The notes under the pieces: model-generated
What the model was told of the DNA's origin: nothing
Database searches by the model: none
Seen by the model: the letters and a program-made list of their open reading frames with translations, nothing else
Source of the DNA: Harmothoe impar
Taxonomy: Eukaryota; Annelida; Polychaeta; Phyllodocida; Polynoidae
Reading direction: 5' to 3'
Assembly: GCA_947462335.1 (NCBI GenBank)
Contig: OX381716.1
Coordinates: forward strand, 2,476,438 to 2,540,437
Length of the DNA stretch: 64,000 nt
Position numbers and translations under genes: made by a program
Shown here: piece by piece, positions 53,059-61,451 of the stretch
Numbering within the stretch: the stretch's first letter is position 1
How the letters are laid out: the number at the start of each line of letters is the position of its first letter

Positions 53059-56000
53059 TCATATCTCTAAAGGACTCGTTGTCACACCGTCAGAATGCAC
53101 GCGACGCTTATAATACAAGTAGCGCACGCCGTCTTTCTCTATGGTGTAGGTGACCATTTTGTTTCGCACCACTTTGAAATTTCTATTTACAGCAATGAGA
53201 GTTTTTCGTTGGCGAAGAACATCCAAGAAGGCGTCTGGTTCCTGGGGGTTTTGTTTCTTCTGTACGCCTTTTGCACTCCATTTTTTGGATTTTCTTTCAC
53301 CGGTGTCGCTGACTCGATCGTAGCAAATGTAAGTCTTAGGGTTGAGACTTAGGATCCCGTCACCTTCCCACTCCGCTTTCATGAGCCCCGAAGTTCTCAG
53401 ATCGTGAAGGTACCGTCTCTCACAACATCCGCCGGGCGGCGCACACCATTCTCGCACTCTTTCCGTTTTTGTCTTCACGAAAAGCTCTAAGTGCTCGTCG
53501 CACACCGCTGTCGGAAGCCACTTTCGTTTCTCTCTGAAGTACGTCTCTCTCAGGCGAGGTTTCACTAGGTCATCCAACGTGGCACCGCTGAGAGCCATGT
53601 AAAGACTGTCGGTGTCCATTTGACAAAGGGCATAATCGCGCCGATCGACGAATCTATCCAAGAAGTCGTATGTGAACTCTAACATTTTCAACTTCGCGTA
53701 CTGGTATACCATGAACCCTATCTGAATAGGGAGGTTGTTCTTGACCGTTTTCGGTTGTAGTTCGACTTCAAACAGATCGGAAGTCAACTCGGACGCCTTT
53801 TTGAAGCGCCACGAATTGGCCAATAGTTCGAACTTCCGACTGTCAGTGTATCTCACCGCCGTGTGTTTTTCTTTGTTGCAGATTGTTTTACCGTACGTAG
53901 CGTTTCCCATTAACTTGTAACAGTCTGACAGAATTTTCTCGTTCTCGTTCACGTCGCCACGTCTTCGCGCCGCCGTCACTTCGTCCGCGAAACCGGCAAA
54001 GGAGCGTTTAGGTAGGTATTCTACCACCAGCTGCACTTTGGTGACTATCAAACCGTGCTCTAAATACCACTTGAGAAGCGGCGTTCCCAAGAGAATATTT
54101 TTTCCGTGGTAACTCCCTATCAGACATCTCTGAGGCGTGCTCAACAGCTTTTCTTCCTGCGCAAAGTCTGACATGTGAGGGCCTATGTCCGATTTTGAAA
54201 CGGTCGCGTTCTTGAAAACGGGGGTCATTTCTTCGAAGTACTCTCGTAGGTGAGGCGGCGTAGTGATGTCCACTTGAACTAAACCGAACATTTTCTCCTC
54301 TTTCACAGCGGAAAGGATGTCGCTCTCGCTCATCGCGTTTCGAGACACTTTCAAAGCGTCAACCTTCCAGCGTTGTTGGGAGGCCTTGACCCGCTCATCT
54401 CGACGCTTCATCTCTCGCCATTCGCACTCCCACACGACGACCAGCTTGTAACCTAACGCTTTCAAGTAAGCGCTTACTCTGGTCGTTCTGTCGCGTCTCT
54501 CCTCTCTCAGTGAAGCGCACTGATATCGGTGCGACGGTATGCACTCGTGAGCGTGGAACCAACACCCGTGAAACTGGAAAACCGTATTAGAGGCCGCGTG
54601 AAATCCGTCCACGCGAATTCTCCGACAGCCTACCGCCATCTCGCCGCCGTTCAGAGCGTGGCGCAGTTTCACGTCGCGGTCGTGCTCTACGAAGCGTAAC
54701 CACTCCAAAGCGCTGTGAGAGTTTCTTTGCCTGATTTCGGGCTTGAACTCGGTCTCGGGCCGTCTCACCGCGTAATAGCCCGTGCAGTGCGCTTCGCTCA
54801 TGCAGCGCAAGTACAGAGAGTTAGCGTCTAGTCCTAGGATGTGTTGGCACGGTCTCGCTTCTTCGCCGTACTTGTGCTCCCTTATCCGCGTGGTGCCCTT
54901 CTCGTGAAATCTATGGAAGATGATGGAAGGACCGCCGACTAGATTCTCTTTGATCAGAGCGTGGAGGACGGCGTCGAACTGGGGAAACGTTGTGAACGCG
55001 TCTTCTAGGTTTTGGAAGAGGAAGCGTAAAGTCAAACCGGCGAGAGAAACTCCGTCTTTCAACATGTCGATGCCGCGATCTTGGAAAAATTTAGCGTGAT
55101 TTTTCAGAGCTTCTATGAAAGGTTTCACGTCTTTGTTGTTGTAGTGGATCAAGTAGTCTTCCATAGTTTGCATCTTCTCGTCGGACCAAACTTTCTGACA
55201 TGCGGCGTAGTCGGATTCGGACATTTTGACGCCCGTCAGCTCGCTGTCGAAAGCCGATCTCGGCGGCAGCGTTCTGTTTGCCAGTTTCCTGGTAGACGTC
55301 ATCCATTCGTAAGGAAAGTGACCTTTCTCTTCGTTCCTGGTGAAAGCTCGCAAATAGGTCGCGTAGTTGTAACCGGGTGCCAAATAGTTGACTACGTCCA
55401 AGAAAACCGTGTGCTGTGTGTAAACCGCCAAGTATTGATTGCTTCTCTTTATGACGCTGAATTCTTGGTTTCTTCGGTCTCCGGAGGCGAAGAACGAGTG
55501 AAGGCGTATTTTGATCAGGTTCAAGTCGTAACGCCCCGAGTTGAAGCCCACCACTGGAGCTTGACGGATGTATCTCAGAAGACGCTTCTTCAGTTGAACT
55601 AACGGGTGTCTGGTCTGAGCCGCAGCGAAGCCGCCTGGAGAAGGGGTGGTGAACGTCGCCTCCTCCAGCAGGAGAGCTTCACCTATCGCCGCATCTAACT
55701 TCGCTAACGTCGGTCGGTAAAGTTCTAGCACAGCTTCCCCGATCGCTTTGGCGTTCTCGTTTATGTGATTTAAAACTCGGTCCAACAAGGGGTCGGAATC
55801 TGCGTCGGACGCTCTGACGAAGCAGACGGGCCCCTCCCACCCCGGAAAGTCGGATGCGACGCTAGCCGACAAAGGGACGTGATCCCACAGCAGGGACACG
55901 TGCTCCGTCGACGGTTCTTTGCACGGTCTGAAGAAAGCCTCGAAATCGAAGGCGATCTTGTAAGGGTAGATTCCGGAATGTCCGTCGGGGGGAAAAATGG

Positions 56001-57186
56001 AGAAGTCTGCTAGCGCTTCGAAAATCGTTCTCGAATTTTGGTAGATGCCACCTACGTAGCGCAACTTGACTTGTCGGCAAGAGGAAAGCTGGTTCCTGTG
56101 TCTCTTCAGCAAGAACTCGGTGGTGAACGCCGCCTTACACTTGCAACATTCGTATATGCCCGCGTACGCGTTGAAGTCCGTGACGAGAGAGACGTGCAAA
56201 CCGCCTTTCGCCGTCAGGTGTAGGTTGACTTTACCTCGGGCGGCCACAGTTCTGGAAGGCGGTCTGATCAGAGTAACGCGTCTTCTCAACTTCCGCCCCG
56301 GCACTTGACGCGACGCGGTGTAAACCGCTATTTGTACGTCAAACAAGTTCTCTAACGCGGGTAAGTCGCGGATGTTCAGACCCGGAAAGGATTCAGGTGT
56401 GGCAGCGGGACAGAACTGACGTAACAAATCTGAAGCGCGCTTGCTGGTGTTGTATAAGTGAAAGGAAATGCAGCGGAAGATGCAGAGGTTGTCCTTGTTG
56501 GGAAAATCTAACACGCCGCTTCTCTTTCCAACTCGACCGGCCTGAGTGATCCTACCGCCTATGGGGAATTCCCCCGGTCCCATGTAAACGCAGATGTTCA
56601 AATTGGTAGGAAAAAGAACGTGCCACTTGGTGTCAGCGTCGCAAAGTTTCCGTACCTCCTCGCAAGCGACGGTGTTTTGCATCTTTGAGAGGAGCTCTTC
56701 CAAAGTTTCTGAATTAGTTACAGTAGGGAGCGGTTGTATGAGAGTTGCGTTGTTCTGGGAGGCGTGGAAGTAGCGCAGTTTGCTCTTGTCTTCTCTGTGT
56801 TGTAACAGTAAGCCTACCGAGAAACCCACTTTGTATCTGAATCTTTGTGTCAAGTGAATGCGACGCATAGTATCTACAGCGTCACTCAACTCGCCGGTTG
56901 GTAGCCTGAAGTTTGTTACACTCACGCGAGTCCCGTGCATCCTGACGCCCGTTTGTATCGCAGGCCAATTCGCCGTGAACGTTTCCTCCCCGTTCGGTAC
57001 AGCACATATGCGCGGAGGGACGGTCACCCCGTCCAGAGATTCGCGTCGACAAGCGCTCTTTCGGCAATCCCCTTCGCCGCATAGAGGGCAAAACTTAGCT
57101 ACTACTCTACAATTTTCTACGTGTCTCTCGTGGTTGTACGCTCTTTTAAACATTTTGAAACACTTTTCGCATACGTACTGTGTCAT
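53059..57186 (-). CDS. polB: Protein-primed family B DNA polymerase (Polinton pPolB)
   Basis: This intact 1375-aa enzyme would replicate linear DNA from a terminal protein primer. It has two C2H2/C2HC-type zinc fingers (about 6-26, CEKC...; 346-369, CCKC...). An OTU-like module shows DNLCIFRCISFHLY (232-245) and LPALENLFDVQIAVY. The exonuclease has Exo I FDFEAF (D414, E416), Exo II NSGRYDLN (N549, D554) and Exo III YNNKD (Y682, D686). Polymerase motif A is LDANSLYL (D787), motif B is KLMGNATYG (1091-1099) and motif C is DTDS (1191-1194). All catalytic residues are present. It is the only polymerase of this type in the window and would have to serve both elements. Confidence 0.95.
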   Translation of the reverse strand: MTQYVCEKCFKMFKRAYNHERHVENCRVVAKFCPLCGEGDCRKSACRRESLDGVTVPPRICAVPNGEETFTANWPAIQTGVRMHGTRVSVTNFRLPTGELSDAVDTMRRIHLTQRFRYKVGFSVGLLLQHREDKSKLRYFHASQNNATLIQPLPTVTNSETLEELLSKMQNTVACEEVRKLCDADTKWHVLFPTNLNICVYMGPGEFPIGGRITQAGRVGKRSGVLDFPNKDNLCIFRCISFHLYNTSKRASDLLRQFCPAATPESFPGLNIRDLPALENLFDVQIAVYTASRQVPGRKLRRRVTLIRPPSRTVAARGKVNLHLTAKGGLHVSLVTDFNAYAGIYECCKCKAAFTTEFLLKRHRNQLSSCRQVKLRYVGGIYQNSRTIFEALADFSIFPPDGHSGIYPYKIAFDFEAFFRPCKEPSTEHVSLLWDHVPLSASVASDFPGWEGPVCFVRASDADSDPLLDRVLNHINENAKAIGEAVLELYRPTLAKLDAAIGEALLLEEATFTTPSPGGFAAAQTRHPLVQLKKRLLRYIRQAPVVGFNSGRYDLNLIKIRLHSFFASGDRRNQEFSVIKRSNQYLAVYTQHTVFLDVVNYLAPGYNYATYLRAFTRNEEKGHFPYEWMTSTRKLANRTLPPRSAFDSELTGVKMSESDYAACQKVWSDEKMQTMEDYLIHYNNKDVKPFIEALKNHAKFFQDRGIDMLKDGVSLAGLTLRFLFQNLEDAFTTFPQFDAVLHALIKENLVGGPSIIFHRFHEKGTTRIREHKYGEEARPCQHILGLDANSLYLRCMSEAHCTGYYAVRRPETEFKPEIRQRNSHSALEWLRFVEHDRDVKLRHALNGGEMAVGCRRIRVDGFHAASNTVFQFHGCWFHAHECIPSHRYQCASLREERRDRTTRVSAYLKALGYKLVVVWECEWREMKRRDERVKASQQRWKVDALKVSRNAMSESDILSAVKEEKMFGLVQVDITTPPHLREYFEEMTPVFKNATVSKSDIGPHMSDFAQEEKLLSTPQRCLIGSYHGKNILLGTPLLKWYLEHGLIVTKVQLVVEYLPKRSFAGFADEVTAARRRGDVNENEKILSDCYKLMGNATYGKTICNKEKHTAVRYTDSRKFELLANSWRFKKASELTSDLFEVELQPKTVKNNLPIQIGFMVYQYAKLKMLEFTYDFLDRFVDRRDYALCQMDTDSLYMALSGATLDDLVKPRLRETYFREKRKWLPTAVCDEHLELFVKTKTERVREWCAPPGGCCERRYLHDLRTSGLMKAEWEGDGILSLNPKTYICYDRVSDTGERKSKKWSAKGVQKKQNPQEPDAFLDVLRQRKTLIAVNRNFKVVRNKMVTYTIEKDGVRYLYYKRRVHSDGVTTSPLEI

Positions 57187-57302
57187 GTTTTTTTTTCACT
57201 CGGTTACCAACTACTTAGCCGTCTAACTATCTATCTATCTATCTAGCCATCTATCAATCTGTCGTCTATGTAACTATCTTTCTGTCTGCTGTCTGTGTAT
57301 CC

Positions 57303-57334
<32 letters not shown>

Positions 57335-57398
57335 CATACAGCGTACGTCAAACGCTGTGTGTGTGTGTGTGTGTGCGCGCGTGAGCGTTGAGCGTCTC
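57187..57398. repeat. Tetranucleotide and GT microsatellites between polB and the PC4-like gene
   Basis: (CTAT)n-like at 57225-57255, (GTCT)n at 57300-57335 and (GT)n at 57357-57375. These lie in the gap upstream of polB and downstream of the PC4-like gene. No TATA box is obvious for polB. Confidence 0.9.
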
Positions 57399-58988
57399 TC
57401 ATTCCGAATCTATGCCGAGATATTTCAGAATGATCTCTGTTTTGTCATCCAACTCTTTGAGCGCTCTGGCGGACAGCGTCACCCCCTGCTGTGTGGGTTT
57501 TTTGTCAGGACCTTCGTACTTGCGCACGTGGACGAGGTTCTTACCGCTGTAGTAGCTCACAGCTGCGTACACTTCGCCCGCCTCATCCAGCACTGCGAAC
57601 CAGGGTGTGTGATTAGGTTTTCCTTGCGCGGCCGCTGTGTCGCGTATGCGCACCACTGCGCGGATATCGGCGATGCGTGCTATGAGCTCGCGCAGCGCGT
57701 CGGCCGTGAAGTGCACTCGCTTGCTTCTGGTCAGAGACGCCTCTTTCACCTGGCCGTCTTTTGTGTAGCGCGGCCTCCTAGACAGTCTAGCCACGTCCTC
57801 CCAGATCTCCAGCGTCAAAGCTCCGTCTAAGCAGAACTCTAACCCGAGTGTTTTCTCTGCTTCTTCTCGTCCATCTCCTTCTTTTTCTTGTATTTTTCTC
57901 TTCTTAGTGGGCCTTGTTGTTCTGGAACTCACCTTAGAACGTTTCACACCCGCAGGATGAGTAACACCATCAGCGTGAGCTGAATCAGCAGCAGAACCGA
58001 TAGCAGGAGCAGCGTCAGCGCTGGTGGTATCGGAGGTCTCGTTGTTGGAACAGCGCAGCCACACGCCGTCCGTGCTGTGTGTAGCGGTAGAAGATGAAGC
58101 GCCGCCGCCGCCCTCGTAAGGTGGCGGTGAGGGCAGTCGCCACGGACCGGACGGGGGGGCGCTAGCAGTGGAGGAAGTGAGGTCGAAAGGTCGAAGAGGG
58201 AAGCCGAAAAACGTACCGCTCACCCCTTGCCCTTCGGGTTCTTCGTACGCCTCGTCGTCAGCGTCGTTCTCTGTCTCACCCTGTTGCTGCTCCTCCTCCT
58301 CCTCTTCTTCTCGGTTCAGGGGCTGAGTGTCCGAATAGCTGTAACTCTCAGCGCGAGCGGCGTCGAGGGCGTCCGTCGATGTAGTGGTGGAGGAGAGGGG
58401 CTGTGCAACGTGCGGCAGGTCATCAAAGTCATCAACAGTAGTGGGGAGGTAAAAACCCGGTTGCCAGTACTGCGCTGTGCCAGGAGCGTTGTCGTCAGTA
58501 GTAGTAGCAGTAGCAGCAAGTGCAGCAGAAGCAGCCGCAGCAGGCGCAGCCGCAGCAGACGCAACAGTAGCAGGCGCAGCAGCAGCCTCAGCAGGCGCAG
58601 CCGTAGCAAGCGCAGCAGTAGCAGGCGCAGCAGCAGCAGCAGCAGCAGCAGCAGCGGCAGGCGGGACGGCGGTAGCAGCGGCAGCGCGCTTAGCAGCAAC
58701 GTGTACCGTCGCGAGTGTAACAACGTCGCTAGCACGACGACTGCTACCAGTAGTACTACTAGTACTACTACCACTACTACTACTACTGCTACTACTAGTG
58801 CTACTGCTACTACTACTACTACTACTACTACTGCCGCGAGCGCTCGCTACAGCAGGAGGGTGATAAGACCAACCGGCTGCGGCGGTAGTCTCATGTTCAG
58901 TAGCAAGAGCAGGCACTGACGCTAAACGAACGCTGTTCCGCGTAGTCTTCTTGTTCTTGAACGCCGCTAGCTGTTGTCTTTTGCTCAT
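57399..58988 (-). CDS. PC4-like putative ssDNA-binding protein with Ser/Ala-rich N-terminal half
   Basis: The ATG at 58988 (MSKRQQLAAFKNKKTTRNSV) is preferred over 59012, which would sit almost at the transcription start. Product 529 aa. Residues ~55-180 are Ser-, Thr- and Ala-rich runs encoded by triplet repeats. The middle is acidic (EEEEEEEQQQGETEND) and followed by a basic KRKIQEKE. The C-terminal ~150 residues look folded. VYAAVSYYSGKNLVHVRKYE, GVTLSARALKELDD and LKYLG resemble the PC4 ssDNA-binding coactivator domain. A preceding block (LEFCLDGALTLEIWEDVARL, VHFTADALRELIARI) may be a second, diverged copy. Likely role: ssDNA-binding replication or late-transcription factor (inference). 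Confidence 0.6.
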   Translation of the reverse strand: MSKRQQLAAFKNKKTTRNSVRLASVPALATEHETTAAAGWSYHPPAVASARGSSSSSSSSSSSTSSSSSSSSGSSTSSTTGSSRRASDVVTLATVHVAAKRAAAATAVPPAAAAAAAAAAAPATAALATAAPAEAAAAPATVASAAAAPAAAASAALAATATTTDDNAPGTAQYWQPGFYLPTTVDDFDDLPHVAQPLSSTTTSTDALDAARAESYSYSDTQPLNREEEEEEEQQQGETENDADDEAYEEPEGQGVSGTFFGFPLRPFDLTSSTASAPPSGPWRLPSPPPYEGGGGASSSTATHSTDGVWLRCSNNETSDTTSADAAPAIGSAADSAHADGVTHPAGVKRSKVSSRTTRPTKKRKIQEKEGDGREEAEKTLGLEFCLDGALTLEIWEDVARLSRRPRYTKDGQVKEASLTRSKRVHFTADALRELIARIADIRAVVRIRDTAAAQGKPNHTPWFAVLDEAGEVYAAVSYYSGKNLVHVRKYEGPDKKPTQQGVTLSARALKELDDKTEIILKYLGIDSE

Positions 58989-59048
58989 GGTGGTGACTGT
59001 AGAGAGCAGCAAAAAAGAATGAGTGAGTGAATGGAGGTTTCCAAGCCC

Positions 59049-59058
59049 CTTATATACG
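59049..59058 (-). promoter_or_regulatory. TATA box of the PC4-like gene
   Basis: The minus strand reads GCGTATATAAGGGGC, about 60-70 bases before the ATG at 58988. It closely resembles the TATA context at 44348 in element A. Confidence 0.65.
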
Positions 59059-59089
59059 CCTTCTCGCTTCTAGAGCTAAGCTACTTACC

Positions 59090-59640
59090 GACCCTGTTCA
59101 GCTGCCGCCGGCTGGCCGGCGGCCATTCACAAAGAGAAACAAAAAGACATAAGGCATGACGTTTTCAGCTGGATCCCTTTCCCCCCCCCTCTTTTGAGAG
59201 ATCGACTGTGATGATGAGCTAAGCCGCTTACCACCCTGTTCAGCAATTCAACGCGCATTAGCTGCATAAAGGGTTAAGCGGTTGCTGCCTGCCGTCGACT
59301 GACCGGCGGCGGCCATTCACAAAGACATAAGGTATGACGTTTTCAGCTGGATCCCTTTTTGAGGGATCCACTGTGGTGAGCTAAGCCGCTTACCACCCTG
59401 TTCAGCCATTCAGCGCGCGTTAGCTGTATAAAGGATTAACGGTAACGGTGATGAGCTTACAGTGTGTATACAAAAAAAAAACTACAGGAGGCGTGTGGCG
59501 TGAAGCAGGACCCCCCTAAGACGAACGTGCCTGTCTGTGAGTAGAGGCGTGTGCATGTGGTGAGCGACTTAAGTGTAAGACAAAAATCGCCACCTCCTGC
59601 CGTGGTGAGTAGACCGGGCCGGCCAGGCGGGCGGGCGGCC
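59090..59640 (+). promoter_or_regulatory. Regulatory block of element B shared with element A, partly tandem duplicated
   Basis: Two ~180-bp imperfect tandem copies (about 59110-59285 and 59286-59450) contain GGCGGCCATTCACAAAGA, GACGTTTTCAGCTGGATCC, AGCTAAGCCGCTTACCACCC and TGTTCAGC, ending CTGYATAAAGGRTTAA. The second is followed by AAAAAACTACAGGAGGCG and GTGGTGAGCGACTTAAG, matching 44041-44285 of element A. A further ACGTTTTCAGCTGG lies at 59802. It lies between the divergent PC4-like and Death-domain units. Confidence 0.7.
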
Positions 59641-59946
59641 GGCTAGTTCAATAGGGAGGGGTGACAGCTGCCTAAGGCTGTGCATGAAAAAAAATTCGAT
59701 TTTCACCTGACCTCTGACGTTTGTTACAATGAATGTCAGAGGGAGGGAGACGTCCTCGGGTAGGGGGTAGGAGGTATTAAGGCTATGAGTGAGGAAAAAA
59801 CAACGTTTTCAGCTGGTCTCCACGGATAGCGATGCCACACCCCCTCGTCATCTAAGCTCTTAAGGAGCGGAGCGGCTGAAAAAGCGTCATGCGGACAGGG
59901 TGCTAGACAGCTGGAGCGCTGTTGGAAATGGGATTAAACTCCCTCT

Positions 59947-59956
59947 GTATAAAAAG
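59947..59956 (+). promoter_or_regulatory. TATA box of the right-end unit of element B
   Basis: GTATAAAAAGCTC, followed by a CCA/CCG triplet-rich leader. The first downstream ATG is at 60094. The order TATA, triplet-rich leader, ATG matches that at 44348-44467 in element A. Confidence 0.55.
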
Positions 59957-60093
59957 CTCTCATTTCTGTTGGAAAAAAAACATATCACCTCTGACCCCAG
60001 TAACGGCTACTACCACCACCACCGCCACCACCACCACCGCCGCCACCGCCGCCGCCGCCGCCGCCGCTGCCGCCGCCGCCAAGACGAGACGAG

Positions 60094-60237
60094 ATGGCTC
60101 AAGCTATTCCACTTTCAAGCTCGCCTTCACCGCCCGGTGCGCCTGAAAAAAAGTTAATGCGGCTTGACGACGTGAGACGCGGCGCGAGGCAGCAGACCGA
60201 TGATGGGGAGACCCGACAGGTAGGACAGCGGCGGTAA
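60094..60237 (+). CDS. Short 47-aa ORF, possible first exon of the Death-domain transcript
   Basis: The first ATG after the TATA box gives M-A-Q-A-I-P-L-S-S-S-P ... and stops at 60235-60237. Donor-like sites occur inside or at its end (CAG|GTAGGA at 60219/60220; GGCG|GTAAGC at 60233/60234). This could be a stand-alone short protein, an upstream ORF, or an exon spliced toward the Death-domain frame. No acceptor giving a clean in-frame join was found. Confidence 0.3.
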   Translation: MAQAIPLSSSPSPPGAPEKKLMRLDDVRRGARQQTDDGETRQVGQRR

Positions 60238-60384
60238 GCCTATAGCGACGCCTTGCTTCGTCAACTAGGTAAAGAGTTGAGCGGCTGTTGGAGAGAGTTG
60301 GGCAGTAGCTTAAAAGTCAGCGCCGCCCGTATGGATGCTCTAGTAGAGCGCAGTGTCAAGACACCGTAGGAGCTGTGTACGGCG

Positions 60385-60843
60385 ATGTTCCGAGTGTGGT
60401 GGGGTGAAACCCCGCATCGTCATAGATGGGGCGAGCTCGGTCGCGTCTTCACCCGCATAAGACGCATGGAACTGTTGGCTCAGTGGATGGCCCTTCTCCA
60501 CAGACAGGGGTTGGATTTCGAAAACCCCGACTCGCGCGCGATGCATAAGCACTTGGGCACCCTCGGCAGACGTCTGGGTAGCAGGTGGAAAGAGGTGGGG
60601 GACCATTTAAAATTGTCGCCTGAGAGGTTAGATAAGATCGCTGAAGAATGCGAATACGGAGGAAGTCCCGCTGAGTGGGCCTTCCGAGTGTTGAAAATGT
60701 GGCAAGATGAAGCTGACGGCGCCGGCGGTACGCCTTTTGAACTCCTTCGAGTGTTGACTGAGGACATGGGAAAGTTTGGCCTCGGCATCGCGATATTACT
60801 TGACTTTATCAAGCAAGAAACAACGAGAACGACGGACATGTGA
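60385..60843 (+). CDS. Death-domain protein
   Basis: A 152-aa protein from the ATG at 60385. An in-frame TAG lies just upstream at about 60370, so either this ATG or a nearby spliced junction starts the frame. Residues ~57-142 match a Death domain: LGRRLGSRWKEVGDHLKLSP (helices 1-2), ERLDKIAEECEYGGSPAEWA, FRVLKMWQDEADG and PFELLRVLTEDMGK. Death domains mediate assembly of apoptosis and innate-immune signalling complexes. As a lone adaptor-type domain in a virus-like element it would most simply act as a decoy or modulator of host cell death (inference). No effector domain is attached. Confidence 0.8.
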   Translation: MFRVWWGETPHRHRWGELGRVFTRIRRMELLAQWMALLHRQGLDFENPDSRAMHKHLGTLGRRLGSRWKEVGDHLKLSPERLDKIAEECEYGGSPAEWAFRVLKMWQDEADGAGGTPFELLRVLTEDMGKFGLGIAILLDFIKQETTRTTDM

Positions 60844-61451
60844 ATTGTTGTGTTTTATTTTCATACGTCTTCTTTATTAGTAAGTAAAAAAAAAAAAATC
60901 ATAACAATTAAGACGCGCGATCTCTTAAAGTGTCACTTCCTCCAGTCGCAGCTGATCGCCTCATCGCAGCACGTGATAAACAAAAAAAAAACACGAAGAG
61001 ACACGCTTCTTCCTCTCGAGAGGAAGAAGCGTGTCTCTCGATTGAAATCTTTTTCTTTCTTAAAAAGAGACAAACGCCCCTTAGAGTGCCCCCCCCTAGA
61101 GTGCCCCCCTCCCCCCTCCCCCCCTCCCCCCCACCACCCGCCCCATGCATCCTAAAAGCGCCCCCCTCCCCATGCATCTTAAAGGGGCCCCCCTCCCCCC
61201 CTCCCCTCCCCTCCCCCCCTTATACACTCTAAAGAACGCTTCTACCTAGTTCAATAAGTCACTTCCAGTCGCTCGTAAAACAATAAAAAATGAAAAAAAA
61301 TGAAAAAAAAAACTTATATCGTAGTGTTTTTTATTAGTTTACCGAAAAAAAATAAGAGACTCGCCTCCTCCTCCAAAAAAAAAAGATATCACATTTTAAA
61401 GCCCGTGACCCCTTAAAGACGCTCATCTCTTCATTAAGTCGCGTGACGTCA
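60844..61451. other. Low-complexity right-end region of element B with a large palindrome
   Basis: Contains poly(A) tracts, a 42-bp perfect palindrome (60997-61038), a C-rich block (about 61086-61222; repeated CCCCCCTCCCC and CATGCATCNTAAA words) and further A-rich tracts before the TIR. No gene is supported. It probably includes the 3' flank of the Death-domain gene. Confidence 0.6.
60997..61038. repeat. 42-bp perfect palindrome
   Basis: Two 21-base arms (AGAGACACGCTTCTTCCTCT plus C, and its exact complement) meet at CTCGAG with no loop. It lies about 150 bp after the Death-domain stop, between A-rich tracts. Confidence 0.95.

Noticed and set aside
58227..58919. Plus-strand Ser/Arg-rich and Ala-rich frames over the PC4-like gene
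   Set aside because: Shadow frames of triplet repeats. The minus-strand frame has the folded C-terminal domain and the TATA box.
60219..60385. An intron joining the 47-aa ORF to the Death-domain frame
   Set aside because: Donor-like sites exist, but the acceptor candidates tried by eye gave stops or the wrong phase. Kept as separate features.
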